Shown here in pieces: positions 12,463-24,397 of a DNA stretch of 64,000 nt. Under the pieces are notes generated by a model, which was given only the letters and a program-made list of their open reading frames with translations, did not search any database and had not been told where the DNA came from. Position 1 is the stretch's first letter. The number at the start of each line of letters is the position of its first letter. The translations under genes and the position numbers were made by a program. Source of the DNA: Diatrype stigma (Eukaryota > Ascomycota > Sordariomycetes > Xylariales > Diatrypaceae); assembly GCA_022225965.2 (NCBI GenBank), contig JAKJXP020000035.1, positions 365,580-429,579 on the forward strand, in the 5' to 3' direction.

Positions 12463-13320
12463 NNNNNNNNNCCCCCCCCCCCCCCCCCCCCCCCCCCCCC
12501 CACCCCTTCTTGTTCCGTTCGTTTCTCGTATCTGCACAGCTGGATGATGATGGGCCTAGCCTGTCTTGTCTCCTTATTCGCCATTCTTCTCCCCCTTTCT
12601 CAGAAAGTGTATGTGATTATTGATACCGTGCCGACATTTGAGTTTAGGCAAAGGGGGTAGGGGGTAGAGGGTAAGGGGTAAGCAAATGGCTAGTCTAGGC
12701 AAGGCACGCCAGTCAGGTAATGCAAATACAGTGGCGGGCGGGTGTGTTCCTTCGAGGTCTGTCTTGTTCTGCTTTTCTTCTCGTCGTTCGAGAATAGGAG
12801 ACAGCTGCGTGTGTAGTGATAGACATAAGCAATGTGATGTAACTTTAATCGAACAATTACTTCATTCCCCGGGGTGAGAACAGGAGATACGAGGTAGGCT
12901 GGTGGGTGAGCGGCATTATTATTCTAAAGAGAGTATGACAGCTTAACTTTCACTTGGTAGTCTGTAGCTGGATGCAATGAGAGGCAGACGAGTATCAAGC
13001 CTACTCCGTAAGCTGAGTCCGCTTGCTACTCCGTGATGGAATTGATTGCTTTGCTGCTCTCTCCTACTATCGAATGGTGGTAGATTACAATATAACTAAG
13101 TATGCACGTAGTTGTCATTTCATTTAAGGCCGACCAATGCCTCCTGAGCGAGCCGTTGAACGCCGTCTACATGCGAGCTTCTTAACGAAACAGATACCAT
13201 CACGATGTTCATCCAAACCACCCTGAGATGAGAGACAAGGCAACAGAGGGGCACGCTTTTTCTGCCCCTCTTTCCTTTCCTTCCATTCGTTTGATAGTTG
13301 AACCCGAAAAAATACAATTA
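11745..13320. other. intergenic region with an assembly gap
   Basis: Space between the convergent AAA ATPase and Rpc31-like genes, so it should hold both 3' ends. It includes the homopolymer/N block described separately. I see no supported coding sequence. Confidence 0.6.
12378..12501. repeat. poly-G (85) - N9 - poly-C (30) block, likely assembly artefact
   Basis: Eighty-five consecutive G are followed by nine N and thirty consecutive C. A G run meeting a C run across a gap is what is expected if both contig ends were extended with false poly-G read tails, as produced by two-colour sequencing chemistry. The true spacing and sequence here should be treated as unknown. Confidence 0.8.
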
Positions 13321-14460
13321 TTAAAAGTCCATAGCCGACTCCCCCACCCCCTCATCCTCCATCTCGCCATCGGCGCCATCGTCGAAGTACTGCTCGGCAT
13401 CGTAATCGCCGCCGTCCTCGTCGTCCTCGTAGTCGTCGTCTTCTTGCGACAGCTCCTGCTCGGCATCCTCCCCTAGCTCCACATCCTCGCCACCGCCAGC
13501 ACCGTCCTCGTTGTCGCCGCCGTTCTTGAGGATCTCTTCTATGCGCTTCTGGCGCTCCTCCTCCGTCTCCGGCTGGCGACGCCGTCGTTTCCTACCACCT
13601 CCCACAATATCATCATCGTCGTCCTCATCGAGGACGGTGTGGTCAGCGCCGTCGCCGTCATCCTCCTCATCGCCATCGTCGACGATATCGCCGAACGGGT
13701 CATCGACAGCATTGCGCTTCGTCCCCCTTTGCTGCTGCTGCTGCTGCTTGTCTCGTGCGGCCGCTGCCGCTGCCGTTCTGCTATTTATCGCCGCCTTGGC
13801 TCTGCTGCTGTAATCCCGCCCCTCCAGCGTCGCCCACAGCTCCTCGGGGAAGAAGTCCTTGGCGTACGGCCGCCCGCCTCGCCCTCCCCCGCGCAGCTCG
13901 GGCAGCGCCCGCGCCTCGTCCACGAACCGGTGGCTGTACATGGGCACGGCCAGGAACGGGTCGACGGTCGCGCGCGTCTTGATACCGTACCGCGCGTTGG
14001 CCTGCTCTCGGCCGTACACCATGCGCGGCACGGGGATGTGGACGGGGGCGGAAGCAGGAGCCGTATTGGCTTCGCCTGCCGCTCCCGTCGCCGTAGCAGC
14101 ACCTCCACCGCCACCGCCATTACTCGTAGTATTCGCATTCGCATTTGTATTGGTAGAGGTGGAGGTGGAAGAAGGAACGACGGCGGTGGTGGACTCGGCC
14201 ACGACGTGACGGTGCGTGTACAGCGGCGTGTTGTGGAAGGCGCGCCGGAAGGCCACCAGCGACGCGACGCACCGCGCCTCGCGCGCGCTCAGGGCCGGCG
14301 CCAGCGGCGGCCGGTACGACTTCGGGTACGTGTCTTGCGGCTCCGCCGTGATCAGCATGTGCGTCTCGTTGTCGAAGCCCGGCAGGCCCGGCGGCGCTGC
14401 TTTGCCTCCGCCGCGCCCGCCCCGGCCTCCGCGGCCTCCTCTACCGCCGCGTCCGGACAT
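13321..14460 (-). CDS. rpc31: RNA polymerase III subunit Rpc31-like
   Basis: Single-exon gene, 379 aa. The N-terminus is MSGRGGRGGRGG followed by a Pro-rich segment, which is the usual opening of fungal Rpc31. The middle contains the conserved-looking YKxx-type region with FFPEELWATLEGRDY. A basic KRRRRQPETEEERQKRIEEILK helix follows. The C-terminus is extremely acidic (long D/E runs with EDDDYEDDED and YFDDGADGE), as is typical of C31, part of the Rpc82-Rpc34-Rpc31 initiation subcomplex in the nucleus. A Ser/Thr/Asn/Gly-rich insert (about residues 85-140) and a short polyQ tract look species-specific. The start chosen is the ATG before SGRGG. The same frame is open for 70 codons upstream, but that part looks like 5' UTR. 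The identification rests on overall architecture, so it is good but not certain. Confidence 0.75.
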   Translation of the reverse strand: MSGRGGRGGRGGRGGRGGGKAAPPGLPGFDNETHMLITAEPQDTYPKSYRPPLAPALSAREARCVASLVAFRRAFHNTPLYTHRHVVAESTTAVVPSSTSTSTNTNANANTTSNGGGGGGAATATGAAGEANTAPASAPVHIPVPRMVYGREQANARYGIKTRATVDPFLAVPMYSHRFVDEARALPELRGGGRGGRPYAKDFFPEELWATLEGRDYSSRAKAAINSRTAAAAAARDKQQQQQQRGTKRNAVDDPFGDIVDDGDEEDDGDGADHTVLDEDDDDDIVGGGRKRRRRQPETEEERQKRIEEILKNGGDNEDGAGGGEDVELGEDAEQELSQEDDDYEDDEDGGDYDAEQYFDDGADGEMEDEGVGESAMDF

Positions 14461-15422
14461 CGTGGTGGTTGTGCTTGTGGTTGTGGTGGGGGTGGTAGTA
14501 GCGGTGCTGCTTCTCAGGCATTGACGACTGGGCGCGATACGTGATGAGCCGACGAGACGATATGAGACGGGACGGGATGAGTCGAGGAAGAAAGAAGCAG
14601 GGAAAGGCTGTCGGTTGGTCGGTCGGTCGGGAAAGGTGGCAGCTGCTGTTTGGTTATGTCCCGGTCTCAACCCTCAACCCTTACTTCGCCATTGATGTAT
14701 ATCATATGCTGTAATTCATGCGCTACGATTGTGAGGTACTGAATTGAGTAGGTGAAGGCGGAAAGTGGCTTTGGATGGAGTGGAAGTTCGATAAGCTGGC
14801 GATTGCTAAAACGAAATAAAATGATGAACCTGTAAAGTTTAAACTCAAAATTTAGGCGGGGAACTCGTAACTAACCAACCGGCCTAACCCTGAACCTTCT
14901 AGCTTCAGTGGGGTCTTTTGCCGATCTTTCAGGGGTGAGCTTTGGGGGTTTTAGTCCTTCTTGGTAAGTATAATTACCCCGCTACAAACAACCCGATAGC
15001 GTGGGCAGAGGGGTTGAGGGGGGAGGGGCTGAGGGGCAGAGGCGGCAACCCCACCAAGCATCTGAAGGTATAGGGCGACAGGTAGAACCTTGGAAGTGGT
15101 AGACAGCTGCATAGCTTCATGTTAGGTACCGACTTACATACTGTAGGTACTTGGGTAGGTATGTATGTATGTATGTATGTATGTATGTAGCTTAAGTACC
15201 CTTGCTCATGTAGCAGCTATGTAGGTCTGTGAACCTTAACTACAGCTTAAGACACTTGAGGTTGATCTTTTGATCACCTGCAGTCCTTGATCATCCCCAA
15301 CAAAGCAACATCTACACAATCTCGACCGTCGTCAACCTTCCAACCTTCCAACCTTCACATCGGCTAACTCCTTCCATTTTAATTCAGTGATAGGTACCTA
15401 CCGCATACACCTGAAGCTAGAC
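14461..15422. other. divergent intergenic region
   Basis: Promoter space shared by the divergently transcribed Rpc31-like and Hsm3-like genes. A GTAT tetranucleotide repeat sits at 15,159-15,189 with TACC/GGTA runs around it. No coding sequence is seen. Confidence 0.6.
15159..15189. repeat. (GTAT)n microsatellite
   Basis: Seven to eight consecutive GTAT units in the promoter region of the Hsm3-like gene. Confidence 0.9.
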
Positions 15423-16601
15423 ATGAGCAGGATTGCAGTCAGGATGGACACAGACACGATCCCCGTAACCGGCGTCGATGCCCTCGAGAACCACCTCGAT
15501 GAACTCCTGCAAGACCCCAACCTCCCCTTGATAGTAAAGCTCTTCGACGACGTCGAGCTCCAGCTGACAGATGCGAACATCCCGCCCCTGATCCCACAGC
15601 TCCTCCCCAAGATTACCGAGGTGCTCAAGACCTACCAGCAGGACCCGGCCGCCCTCTGCAGCCTGGCCATCAAGTTACTCCGACCCCTGACCCTCACCCA
15701 GGTCCTCTCCCTCGCATCCGAGGACGCCATCATACAGGCCCTGCGCTCCCCAGCCCCCTCGGCCAACCTCCTCGCCATGGCCGTGCTCGAGAAGGGCGCC
15801 CGCTCGCCCGCCGACGCCGCCATCCTCGCCATGATGAAGAGCCTCGTCACTCACTTCGTCATCCAGTGGCTGAGCGCGCCCCAGGTCGAGGTCGGCGAGA
15901 AGGGCACCAGGGTCCTGGGGGATCTCCTGGACACCGATTGCGATTCTCGGCAGCAGCAACCACAACAGAACGGACTCTCCGTGAATGGCGTAAACGGGGA
16001 CAGTAACGGGAACGGGCTGGAAATCGCCATCCGCGCAAAACCTCCGGGCCAGGGGCTCATGTGGCGCAGGATCTTCCATGACCGCGATATCTACGGCTTG
16101 ATATTGTCTCTTTGCAGCGACGGCCCGCAGCGACACCCTGATGCAGAGGACGTACCAAGACTACTCGACCAGAAACACACCATCGCGCAAGGCCGTCTAC
16201 TCCGCATCCTCCCGCGGCTAGCAGCGCTGAACCTGCCAGCCGTCGCACGCACCGACTTCCCCGACCTGAACGAGCGGTACGCCGGCATCGGCGACGACGA
16301 CAGAGACGCGGGCCTACTGCGGTTCGCCGCCCTGCACATGATCGACTACGACGACGCGCTCATGTACTATAACCTCGTCGATTTCTTCGAGGCCCTCCTG
16401 AGCATCCAGCGCCTCGTCCCCTACTCCGCCTACAAGATGGAGACGCTCCGGAAGCTCGTGCGGGACGCAACCACGGCCACGGCGGCGGGCGGCGGCGAGA
16501 TCCTGCTGAAGAATGCTCTCCTGACACTGCCGGAGCGAACCGTGCCCGAGGAGGCGGATGAGCTGAGGCGGTTCCTCCACGACGTCATCGAGACCTCGTG
16601 A
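15423..16601 (+). CDS. hsm3: Hsm3/PSMD5-like proteasome assembly chaperone
   Basis: Intronless gene of 392 aa from the ATG at 15,423 (MSRIAVRMDTDT); an in-frame ATG at 15,444 is an equally possible start. The sequence is helical and Leu-rich throughout, like a HEAT/armadillo-repeat protein (for example LIPQLLPKITEVLKTYQQ, LCSLAIKLLRPLTLTQVL, LLRFAALHMIDYDDALMYYNLVDF). An Asn/Gly/Gln-rich insert lies near residues 180-205. The layout and length fit the fungal family annotated as the HSM3 N-terminal domain. In yeast, Hsm3 is a chaperone for the Rpt1-Rpt2-Rpn1 part of the 26S proteasome base and was first described through a mismatch-repair phenotype. The family call is from pattern memory rather than a diagnostic motif, so a different HEAT-repeat protein is possible. 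Confidence 0.6.
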   Translation: MSRIAVRMDTDTIPVTGVDALENHLDELLQDPNLPLIVKLFDDVELQLTDANIPPLIPQLLPKITEVLKTYQQDPAALCSLAIKLLRPLTLTQVLSLASEDAIIQALRSPAPSANLLAMAVLEKGARSPADAAILAMMKSLVTHFVIQWLSAPQVEVGEKGTRVLGDLLDTDCDSRQQQPQQNGLSVNGVNGDSNGNGLEIAIRAKPPGQGLMWRRIFHDRDIYGLILSLCSDGPQRHPDAEDVPRLLDQKHTIAQGRLLRILPRLAALNLPAVARTDFPDLNERYAGIGDDDRDAGLLRFAALHMIDYDDALMYYNLVDFFEALLSIQRLVPYSAYKMETLRKLVRDATTATAAGGGEILLKNALLTLPERTVPEEADELRRFLHDVIETS

Positions 16602-18296
16602 GATAAGATTGAGATCGCTTAGAACAAGAATCCCCATCTACACCTCCTACTACTTCAAAAAGCCTTTTCCCCTGCTTCTCCTTTCGGATGCGCCCCGCTG
16701 CCGTTGGGTTGGTCAATAAGACGCCATAACCAGTGGGCGCACCGAAGAAGCAAGCTTATTTGATCACGAGCAAGCGTTTCAGAATTTTCTGAGTAAACAG
16801 ATGTGCAAAATGCATGTAGGTGTGACTAGTTCTGTATCTCGATTGTGCCGTTGTCGTATTGTAAGTCAAACTGACCACCGTTGCTAAGAAGCCCAATACC
16901 CCAGACGTGTTCCCTGCAATATTTTAGATTGGTATCTAGTGTCTACTCACTCACTGCATGCTATGCTCCCTTGCTCGGTCTGCATTTTTCTGGCTGTCGC
17001 GGCTAAAGGACGTCACATGACAGATAACTAGATGGGGATATATTACAGGCGTCACATCCAGCATCGGGTTTCTCGAAGATCTGGCGTTGAAGTGAAAACC
17101 GATAGTTATTGGGGAGAAGGAAGGGAGAAGAGGGTAGGCAAAGCTCAGTTACAAAACAGCCACTTCGATGGGACTCATATTGGAGTTCTGTAGCACGGCA
17201 TACTTCTCGTGGGATGTGATTCGACGTTACGATAATGATGACAAATACAGTGACAAATAAGAACAACGATCTTCTCCCAATATTCTAGCTAGTGTTGAGG
17301 TGGTAAAGAAGGCCTCTAAAAGAGGAAGAAACGGAAGTGTAGACATAATCAGAGTGGTGGGTGGGGGAGTGACCGACCCCTAACCCCCTTTTTCAGGAAG
17401 GCATATTCTGGACAAGTACTTATTGATGGTTTATTTTGTTGGGCACCCTCTAATGTGCAATAGCTCATTCTCCGCTATGCCTAGGAGGGAAAAGACACGG
17501 ATTGTATTATGTATATATTTTTTCTTAATATATGTGCACATCTCTGCGATGTTACGTGACAGACACACGACGTGAAGTGTCGCGGCGATGTTGCCTCTTA
17601 ATAATATATCCATACAAAATTCTATACTGCGACATTCATAAGCAAACACATGACGAGCAACTCGTTCAGTAATCATAGACTGGTATTTACATCGATAATT
17701 TCCAAGCAAATATATGATACAGAGGAGAGAAGAATGGATAGCAATCGCCAAGCAAGCGTCACCTAGCCCGGCGGGAAAAGCTCGTATAAATAGACAATAA
17801 TAGCCAGGGAGGTGATAATGAGGAAAATCTTGCTTCCGATGAGCAAGTTCAAATAAAAGAGGTATCAACTACATAACTGCTCTCTATCTATCACATCACA
17901 CCAGGAACCGAACCTGAACCGAACCGAGCGAACCGTGCTATACATTCCTCGTCTCATCTCATCTCATCTCTCTTCTCTCCCACGTTTTCCCTCTCCAGAA
18001 CACCGGTGATGCCCGTTCTTTACTCTCCCCCCTTCCCTCTTCCCCTATCGTCCTACCCAGCTCGTCTCTTGATAGCCGCCCTTGATAACAATCCTACACT
18101 ACAACAAGATAGCCATCTATGTTGAACTTCACAAGGACGACACGGCACGGGCCTCCCTGAATACGAGCTTGGTTTTTCTTTCATTTTTTTCTGGAAAGCC
18201 TGGCTAGCGCCCCCAGGCTCTAGGAGGCCAATGTGGTCTCTTTCATGTCAGGTTGAAAATATATGGGCATGCATCGCCCGAATTAGGTAGCCAGAA
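16602..18296. other. intergenic region between convergent genes
   Basis: Relatively AT-rich 1.7 kb between the 3' ends of the Hsm3-like and SEC7 genes. A 145-codon frame on the minus strand (17,431-17,868) has no resemblance I recognise and is probably chance. A pyrimidine-rich CATCTCATCTC run is at about 17,955-17,970. Confidence 0.55.
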
Positions 18297-21200
18297 CTAC
18301 CGTACCATCCTCAACCCAACCTCGCCCTCCTCTTCCCCACTAGGACGAACCTCTTGATCTAAATTTGCACTCGCACCAGCACCCGCACCCTCACCCGCCT
18401 CAGCGGCGGCAGCGGTAGTCGGCACGATGATACTCGCAACGCTCTGGCGGCGCGCCGCCGGTCCCGATCCCCCTGATCCTCCCGGCGTCAGCAAGATGCT
18501 CATGCTGCCCATGGTGTCAATCCCGAGAGCGACCTCGCCGACGCGGCGCAGCACAGCCAGCAGGGCGACGCGGAGGTCGGGACTGATGTCCTTGCCAAGA
18601 AGCTCGACGACGAGGGGGTAGAGGCCGGTGAGGTGGTGGCGGAACTCGCGCTCAGGCCAGGTGGCGTAGCCCTCGAGGACCTCGACGACGACAGGCCGCC
18701 AGGCTACGATGTTGCGGTGCTGGGATTCGGCCTCGAGCGCGAGGAAGCCGCGGATGATATCCTTGCAGAGGGGCACGAGTGCGCGCTCGACCTCGGGCCG
18801 GCTCTCAGCCCGTGTCGGCGACGTGTCGGCAAACATCCGGAACAGGATCTGGATGTACGTCGCGGCCGAGCCGCTCTCCTGCTTGAGCAGGTTGGGGGGT
18901 TGCTTCATGAAGCCCTCGCGCCACAGCCGCATCCGCAGGTCTTTGTCGTTGTTGAATCGTCGCGCGAACAGGAACGACTTCTTGAGGAGCGCCATCAGCC
19001 GCAGCAGCTCCGTCGACGGGATCTGCGCGTACACCGCGTCGTTGGAGAACAGCTCGTTCACCGTCTCGATCATGAGCAGCTGCAGGACACACCGGGATAT
19101 TATCCGGTTGAAGAACCGGCGGCGCGCGGCCGTTACGACTACGGGTTGTTGCTGGAGGGAGGACGTGGGCTTGTAGTCTTCGAGAGGAGCCGAGGCCGCG
19201 GGCGTTCGGAGGGCCTCGTCATCAGGATTAGGTGACTGTGCAGTAGCTGGCTCCGATCCGGAGGGAGCTCCATTCGTATCAGCACCGTTGATGGCGAGCG
19301 AGTTCTCTTCCGGCGCTACATCGCTCGTGGGCGTGAAAGGGATATCGAAACCAAGGCCATTCTGTTGTGGTGAGAGGACTGTAGATGCAGGCGCGTTGAG
19401 AGTCGCGGCGGCGAAGAGTTGGTAGGCTGTAGTCCTCTCGAATAGCTCGCAAAATGCACCAACTATCTTGGACCAATGGCCTTCATTGAACTTTGCGACA
19501 TTCTGTAAAATGAGCTGTTGGAGACAGTTGCTTCCGATCCTCGCTATCGTATCGTTCTCCTGCAATATACAGAGGGCGAGCAGCTCCAGGAAACGGTCCA
19601 GCATGTATTCTAGGGCGTCAAAGTAGTGTGTGAAGAGGATGATCATATTACGTAGGGCCTGGATCATCGTAGTGGAGAGCCAGACGGAGAGTTCTTCATG
19701 ATTGAGAGCATTGGACATCTCAGGCCTCGACCGCAAGACCATGAAGATCGGATACAGCTGCTGTCTCCAGAGGATATCCCAGAAGTCGGGTGGAAAGTCA
19801 CCGCCGTAGCGCAGGAGAGCCTCGAAGAAGTAGTTTAACGCGTTGGATCGAACCTCAAGATCCTCTCCAGTCATCAAGACATCGTGGAAAGCAAAGAGGA
19901 TCGGGAACCAGAAGCCTTCTTCGAGTGACGTGCCACCGCTCTGCTGCCTTGTCAATATGTCTGCCGATTTCTGCGCGTTCCCATCGGCGCCGCTGTATTT
20001 GTGCGACAGCGGACATTCTGGTGTCTTCAGCATACGCGGGATTATAGACTTCAGTGTCTCCATCGCCTGCAAGCTTTTCTTCTGGAATTTGATATTCTTG
20101 GAGAACTCAGTGAGGCAGACGATCAGATCGGTGAAGGCGCCTTGCGAGATGACAACACCGAAGCGTGTTCTGTAAACCAAGGTGACATTATCGTATGCCA
20201 AGTTTACGATTGCTTCGTTGGGATCACGGGCTGCGACGGTGAAGACACCGAACATCGTCCTCCAGCCAGACCGGATATTCTCTCCACGGGCTTGGATCAT
20301 CTGTATCAAACACCGTAAGGCCATATCCTTAACGGTCAGATTGTTGGAATTGGCCATGACATGCTCGAAGGGCTTGAGGAAGTCCTTCTGGAACTTGAAA
20401 CCCGGCAGCTCTTCGATTTCCATGAATCGCATCGACAGCTGACGGAGCGAGTCGAGGGCAAAGTACACAATAGCCGTGTTGATGTGACAACCGACCTTGT
20501 TGAAGTGCTCACCGAAGACGGCCCATATGTTGGTCCACTCGAAACGCACACGGGTCATGTTGTAATAACTGATCTCAACAATCTTCTGTAGACTGTAGGT
20601 CCGAGGCGAGTCATTCGACCCCGATACCTTAATCTCATCCCAACTCACTTCAGTAAGTGCTCGGGCGAAGTGGACTATGGCTTCACCATTGAGGGTGGCC
20701 GTATTGCTGAAAATGCGGTCGACACTCTTGATGACCTCGTCGGATCTACTCTCTAGTGCGATCTCCGTAGAAAACCCCCTGGACCCTGTGTTACGCCGCC
20801 GTGACGAGGCGGTCGACTTGCGCGAATCCACCGTATGGGACCTTTCGGGGGGCATGAAACGGGCTTTAGACACGTCGGGGATGGCTCCTTCATCCACTCC
20901 CCCTGTGATCAGCTGCAGTCGATCTAACTGACTTACACACATCAGGATATCTTTCCACGAGTCCTTCATGTAATTTCCCTCCGTCTGGCCGAGCTCGAGA
21001 ATGACCCGGAGAGCCTCGACATGCTTGGCAAGAATCTCTTGAGGGTTATTCAAGTTGGTGGCATTCTTCAACGCCGACATGAAAGCCTCGCGAGGGGTTG
21101 CCAGATCGAACAGGCAAGCGATTTTGGTAGCTTGTTTCATGCCCTCCAAGCACAGCTTGCTCACCTCTAGGTTTTGTGCTTTTTGCATCTGGCTCGACAG

Positions 21201-24041
21201 GGCCGAAAACAAAGACATCCAGGTCACATCAAACATCGGGCCTACGTGCCTAAAGGAAGTTGCCGGGATAAAGCGGATGCCGGCTTTGGCCGCATTCCTC
21301 CGTTGATTCTTGAACAACGTCTTGAAAAGCTGCTCAGAACGCAAAGAGATCTCTTCAGACTGCGCTACGTAGGCCTCCCGTTGCAAGTCTCTGCCAACGT
21401 TTGACAAGGCCTGGCCGAGGCCAGCAGCAAAGCCCGATGATTGCTGCGCGGGAAGATTGCCTGCTGCCGCTGCTGCTTCACGCTCACTCTTGAGAACAAT
21501 TTCATTGCCAGCAATCTCATCATAGATACCGATGAGATACTCGTCCGGCAAATCGGCGTTGTCGTTGATACCTCTGTTGTTCTTGATGAAATCTTCCTTG
21601 GTCATACGCCTAGCAATTTTGCTGCTATGCAGATCCGTGTTTAGCAGAATAACGGAATATGCTAGGACATAAGCCGTATCGGCGTTGGCAAAGGCATTGG
21701 GATTCCCCATTACATAGCGGTTAGCAAACTTAAGCATGAAGCGATCGATCTTCTGCGCCTCGCCAGGGAGACGGAAGGACTGGAGGAACTGTCGCAAGGA
21801 GTCGACGAAGCGCCTCTTCGTGAAATCCATGGTGTCGACAAAAGCGTGCATGATCTCAATGTACTTAGGCTCGCCTTCGCCAAGGTACTCACCCAGCTGT
21901 GCCTTGTCGAGCCGATCTTCACGGATCAGGAACCTCGCGATGTCCTCGGGACTATCACTCGGAATGAAGCCCTCCTGGATCAAGAGCTTGATACCCTTCT
22001 TAGGCTTAAAGTTGAACTGCTGGATCGCTTTTGTTAAGGCTGTTTTGCGAGCCTTCTCCTTTTCTAACTGGGCTGGATCATCTTCGACAATGGGCGTAGA
22101 TGGTGGGATGGGGGTTTCGAGGCGTGAGGTACTATCACCGACCGAGGGATCGATAGAATCCCGTATCTCGTCGGCCGAACCTCGAGCGGCGCCATCCGAC
22201 GACCCACCACTAATGTCGGTACGTCCTGCCACGGCCCAGTTGACGAGTGATCGTAAGGCTTCGACCAGGGTCTCCAATGCAGACCTCTTCAGAATGTACT
22301 CCTTGGGCACCTCCGATTCAGGTTCGACTGGAGGCGCTATGTCCCTCATGTTGAGGGGTGGCGGTAACATGCCCTTGAGTTGCCATTCAGATGTACTATT
22401 CGGGCTCGAATTCTTCTCCTCGTATGCTTGTTCCTGTGCGGCCGTAACAGACACCGACGCACTAGCATATCTAGATAGATCTTCAATGACCGTCTGAAAG
22501 AGGTTGTCCACTTCACTATCACAGTCGTAGTTGAGGTACGTCTCAACTAAACCTCTGGGGTCGCCGCAGAAGCGGTTCAGAATACTGACGAAATACAACT
22601 TCTGGGATAACGGAGCTGTCCGACGAGCTAGGAGGGCTAGGTATATCTCGTTCAGAAATACTTCAATCTCTTTCTGTTATCATGAGTTAGAGACTTTAAA
22701 CATCCTAGAACGGCACCGGGCGATGGGATGTTGTATCGCACTCACCTTAAATGGAGCTCGCATGAACTTCAACATCAGCCAGAAGATCTCACAACACACT
22801 TCGAAGACTTTATCCACCGAGCTTGCCCCATTCCTCGTGATGCTTAGACAGAGGTAATACTTTATAGCCTGGAGGAAGCTTGTCGGCTCATTATTTTTCG
22901 TGTTGGTAATAGTACAGAGGGGTGAAGTGAACAGGTGGATATGGTTGTTTAGGAGAGTTCGGATCAGGTGGAGGGATATCAGTTTGGAACGCATGGGCTG
23001 CCCGCGCACATCGTAAAGCTGGTCGGAGGGGAGAACCTTTGTAGACAGGTTGCAGAAGGAACGGAAAACAAGATACGCATCGCGTATATAGACTTCATCT
23101 TCGGCCTCGGCGGATCCGGTCGTTTCTTCGGAAGAGGCATCGGTGTGCGCATTTTCGGACACACTCTTCGTCCTCTTCTTGGGAGACTTCAGTTGTGTCA
23201 CCATAGTAGGACCATCACCCAGATTCGAATCGTCGAAACTCTTCCGGTGCTCAAGATCCTTCAACGTTAATTTGGGACCTCCGCTACCATTCGGGAGGGC
23301 CGATTCTTCGGCGGCAATGGAGGAATCATCGGGCGCCGCATCTCCGTTCAGGCTATCGGTGGCTTCATTTTCAGCGCTCTCGCCATTTTCCCCTTGGGCC
23401 GACTCGGATGGGTCGAAAGTGACGTTGCTAGAGCTGCGCTTGAGCTTCCCAAGGTTCGCACGAGCCTCTCTCATATGTAATCTTGTCTTGACCCGTTCGA
23501 AAACCATACCGACCATCTGTGTCAAGGTGCCCTGGGCAGCCTGCTGGTTCTCGGTACTTCTAGATAGCAAGAAGACATTGTAGACTTGGCGGACGGCCTT
23601 GAGCAGACCAGCACCATGGACAACGATCTTGTCGTTCAAGACGGCAGCCAGCAAGGCCTGGACAATATGGCGCTGGACATCGACTGGGGTAGTCTCACCC
23701 TGGAAACAATCGCATATGGTATCGATGGCGCGATCTATCATGGGGGCCTGCTCGGTGCCATCCTCTTGAGTAGCGCCCGTGGTGACATGGACGGAGAAGT
23801 AGGCTGAGGAGATGAGCTTCTGTATGCTGTCGAGGGCGATATTGATCAGCTGGGGGTTGCCAGACTTGGTGGCTAGCTGTAAGGGAGCGAAGATGACGTC
23901 GGGTTCGGGTGATTGAGAGCCGCCTTCCTTGATGGCTTTGAGGGCAGTTTCGGCAAGTTCGGCGAGCTTCTTATTCCTCTGTGCCTCTTTTGATGCGGCT
24001 ATAGCCTCGAGGGGGGAGACAACGAAGACAAGGGAAGTCAT
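18297..24041 (-). CDS. sec7: Sec7 guanine-nucleotide exchange factor for ARF
   Basis: Large BIG/Sec7-type ARF-GEF of the trans-Golgi, which loads GTP on Arf1 to drive vesicle formation. Two exons: 24041-22746 and 22673-18297, joined across a 72-bp GTGAGT-AG intron, giving 1,890 aa. The DCB region occupies the first ~200 residues. A Ser/Glu-rich linker follows, then the HUS region with its LNYDCD signature near residue 480. The Sec7 catalytic domain spans about 642-822. It holds the glutamic finger in FRLPGEAQKIDR (Glu near 737) and the NTDLH motif near 780. HDS1-type helical repeats follow (with VGCHINTAIVYFALDSLRQLSMRF). The C-terminal ~200 residues include Gly/Ala-rich low complexity. All key catalytic residues are present. 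It converges on the Hsm3-like gene and is divergent from the E2 gene. Confidence 0.95.
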
Positions 24042-24358
24042 GGTGGATGACAGTAGGCGGAGACGGCGGGAACGGCGGGAACGGCAGGGACAGAGACGAC
24101 AATCGCAGCGGCGCTTAGGTTGTCAATGACAGTCAGGGCCATGAAGTGGATGTGCCGTCGCGTCTATGGTGACATGGCAGATGTTATAGTTCGATGCGCA
24201 CAGATGGAGACGAATATATGCGGGTAGGTGATCGACAATTTGGTCTCGCCGAGTTCGAGATATCTGTCTATAGTATGGTTGAGTAAGGCAGGTTCAGGAG
24301 GTGACTGACGACGCAGAAAGGAGGGAGCGAAGTCAGATGCGTGTTGAGGCAGGATGAC

Positions 24359-24397
<39 letters not shown>

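Noticed and set aside
12312..12623. poly-Gly and poly-Pro frames
   Set aside because: Produced by the poly-G/N/poly-C block.
13639..14544. 301-codon plus-strand frame
   Set aside because: Antisense shadow of the Rpc31-like gene; its Arg/Pro/Val-rich low complexity mirrors the Gly/Asp-rich sense protein.
17431..17868. 145-codon minus-strand frame in the SEC7/Hsm3 interval
   Set aside because: No similarity recognised, unlike the neighbours in composition, lies between two 3' ends.
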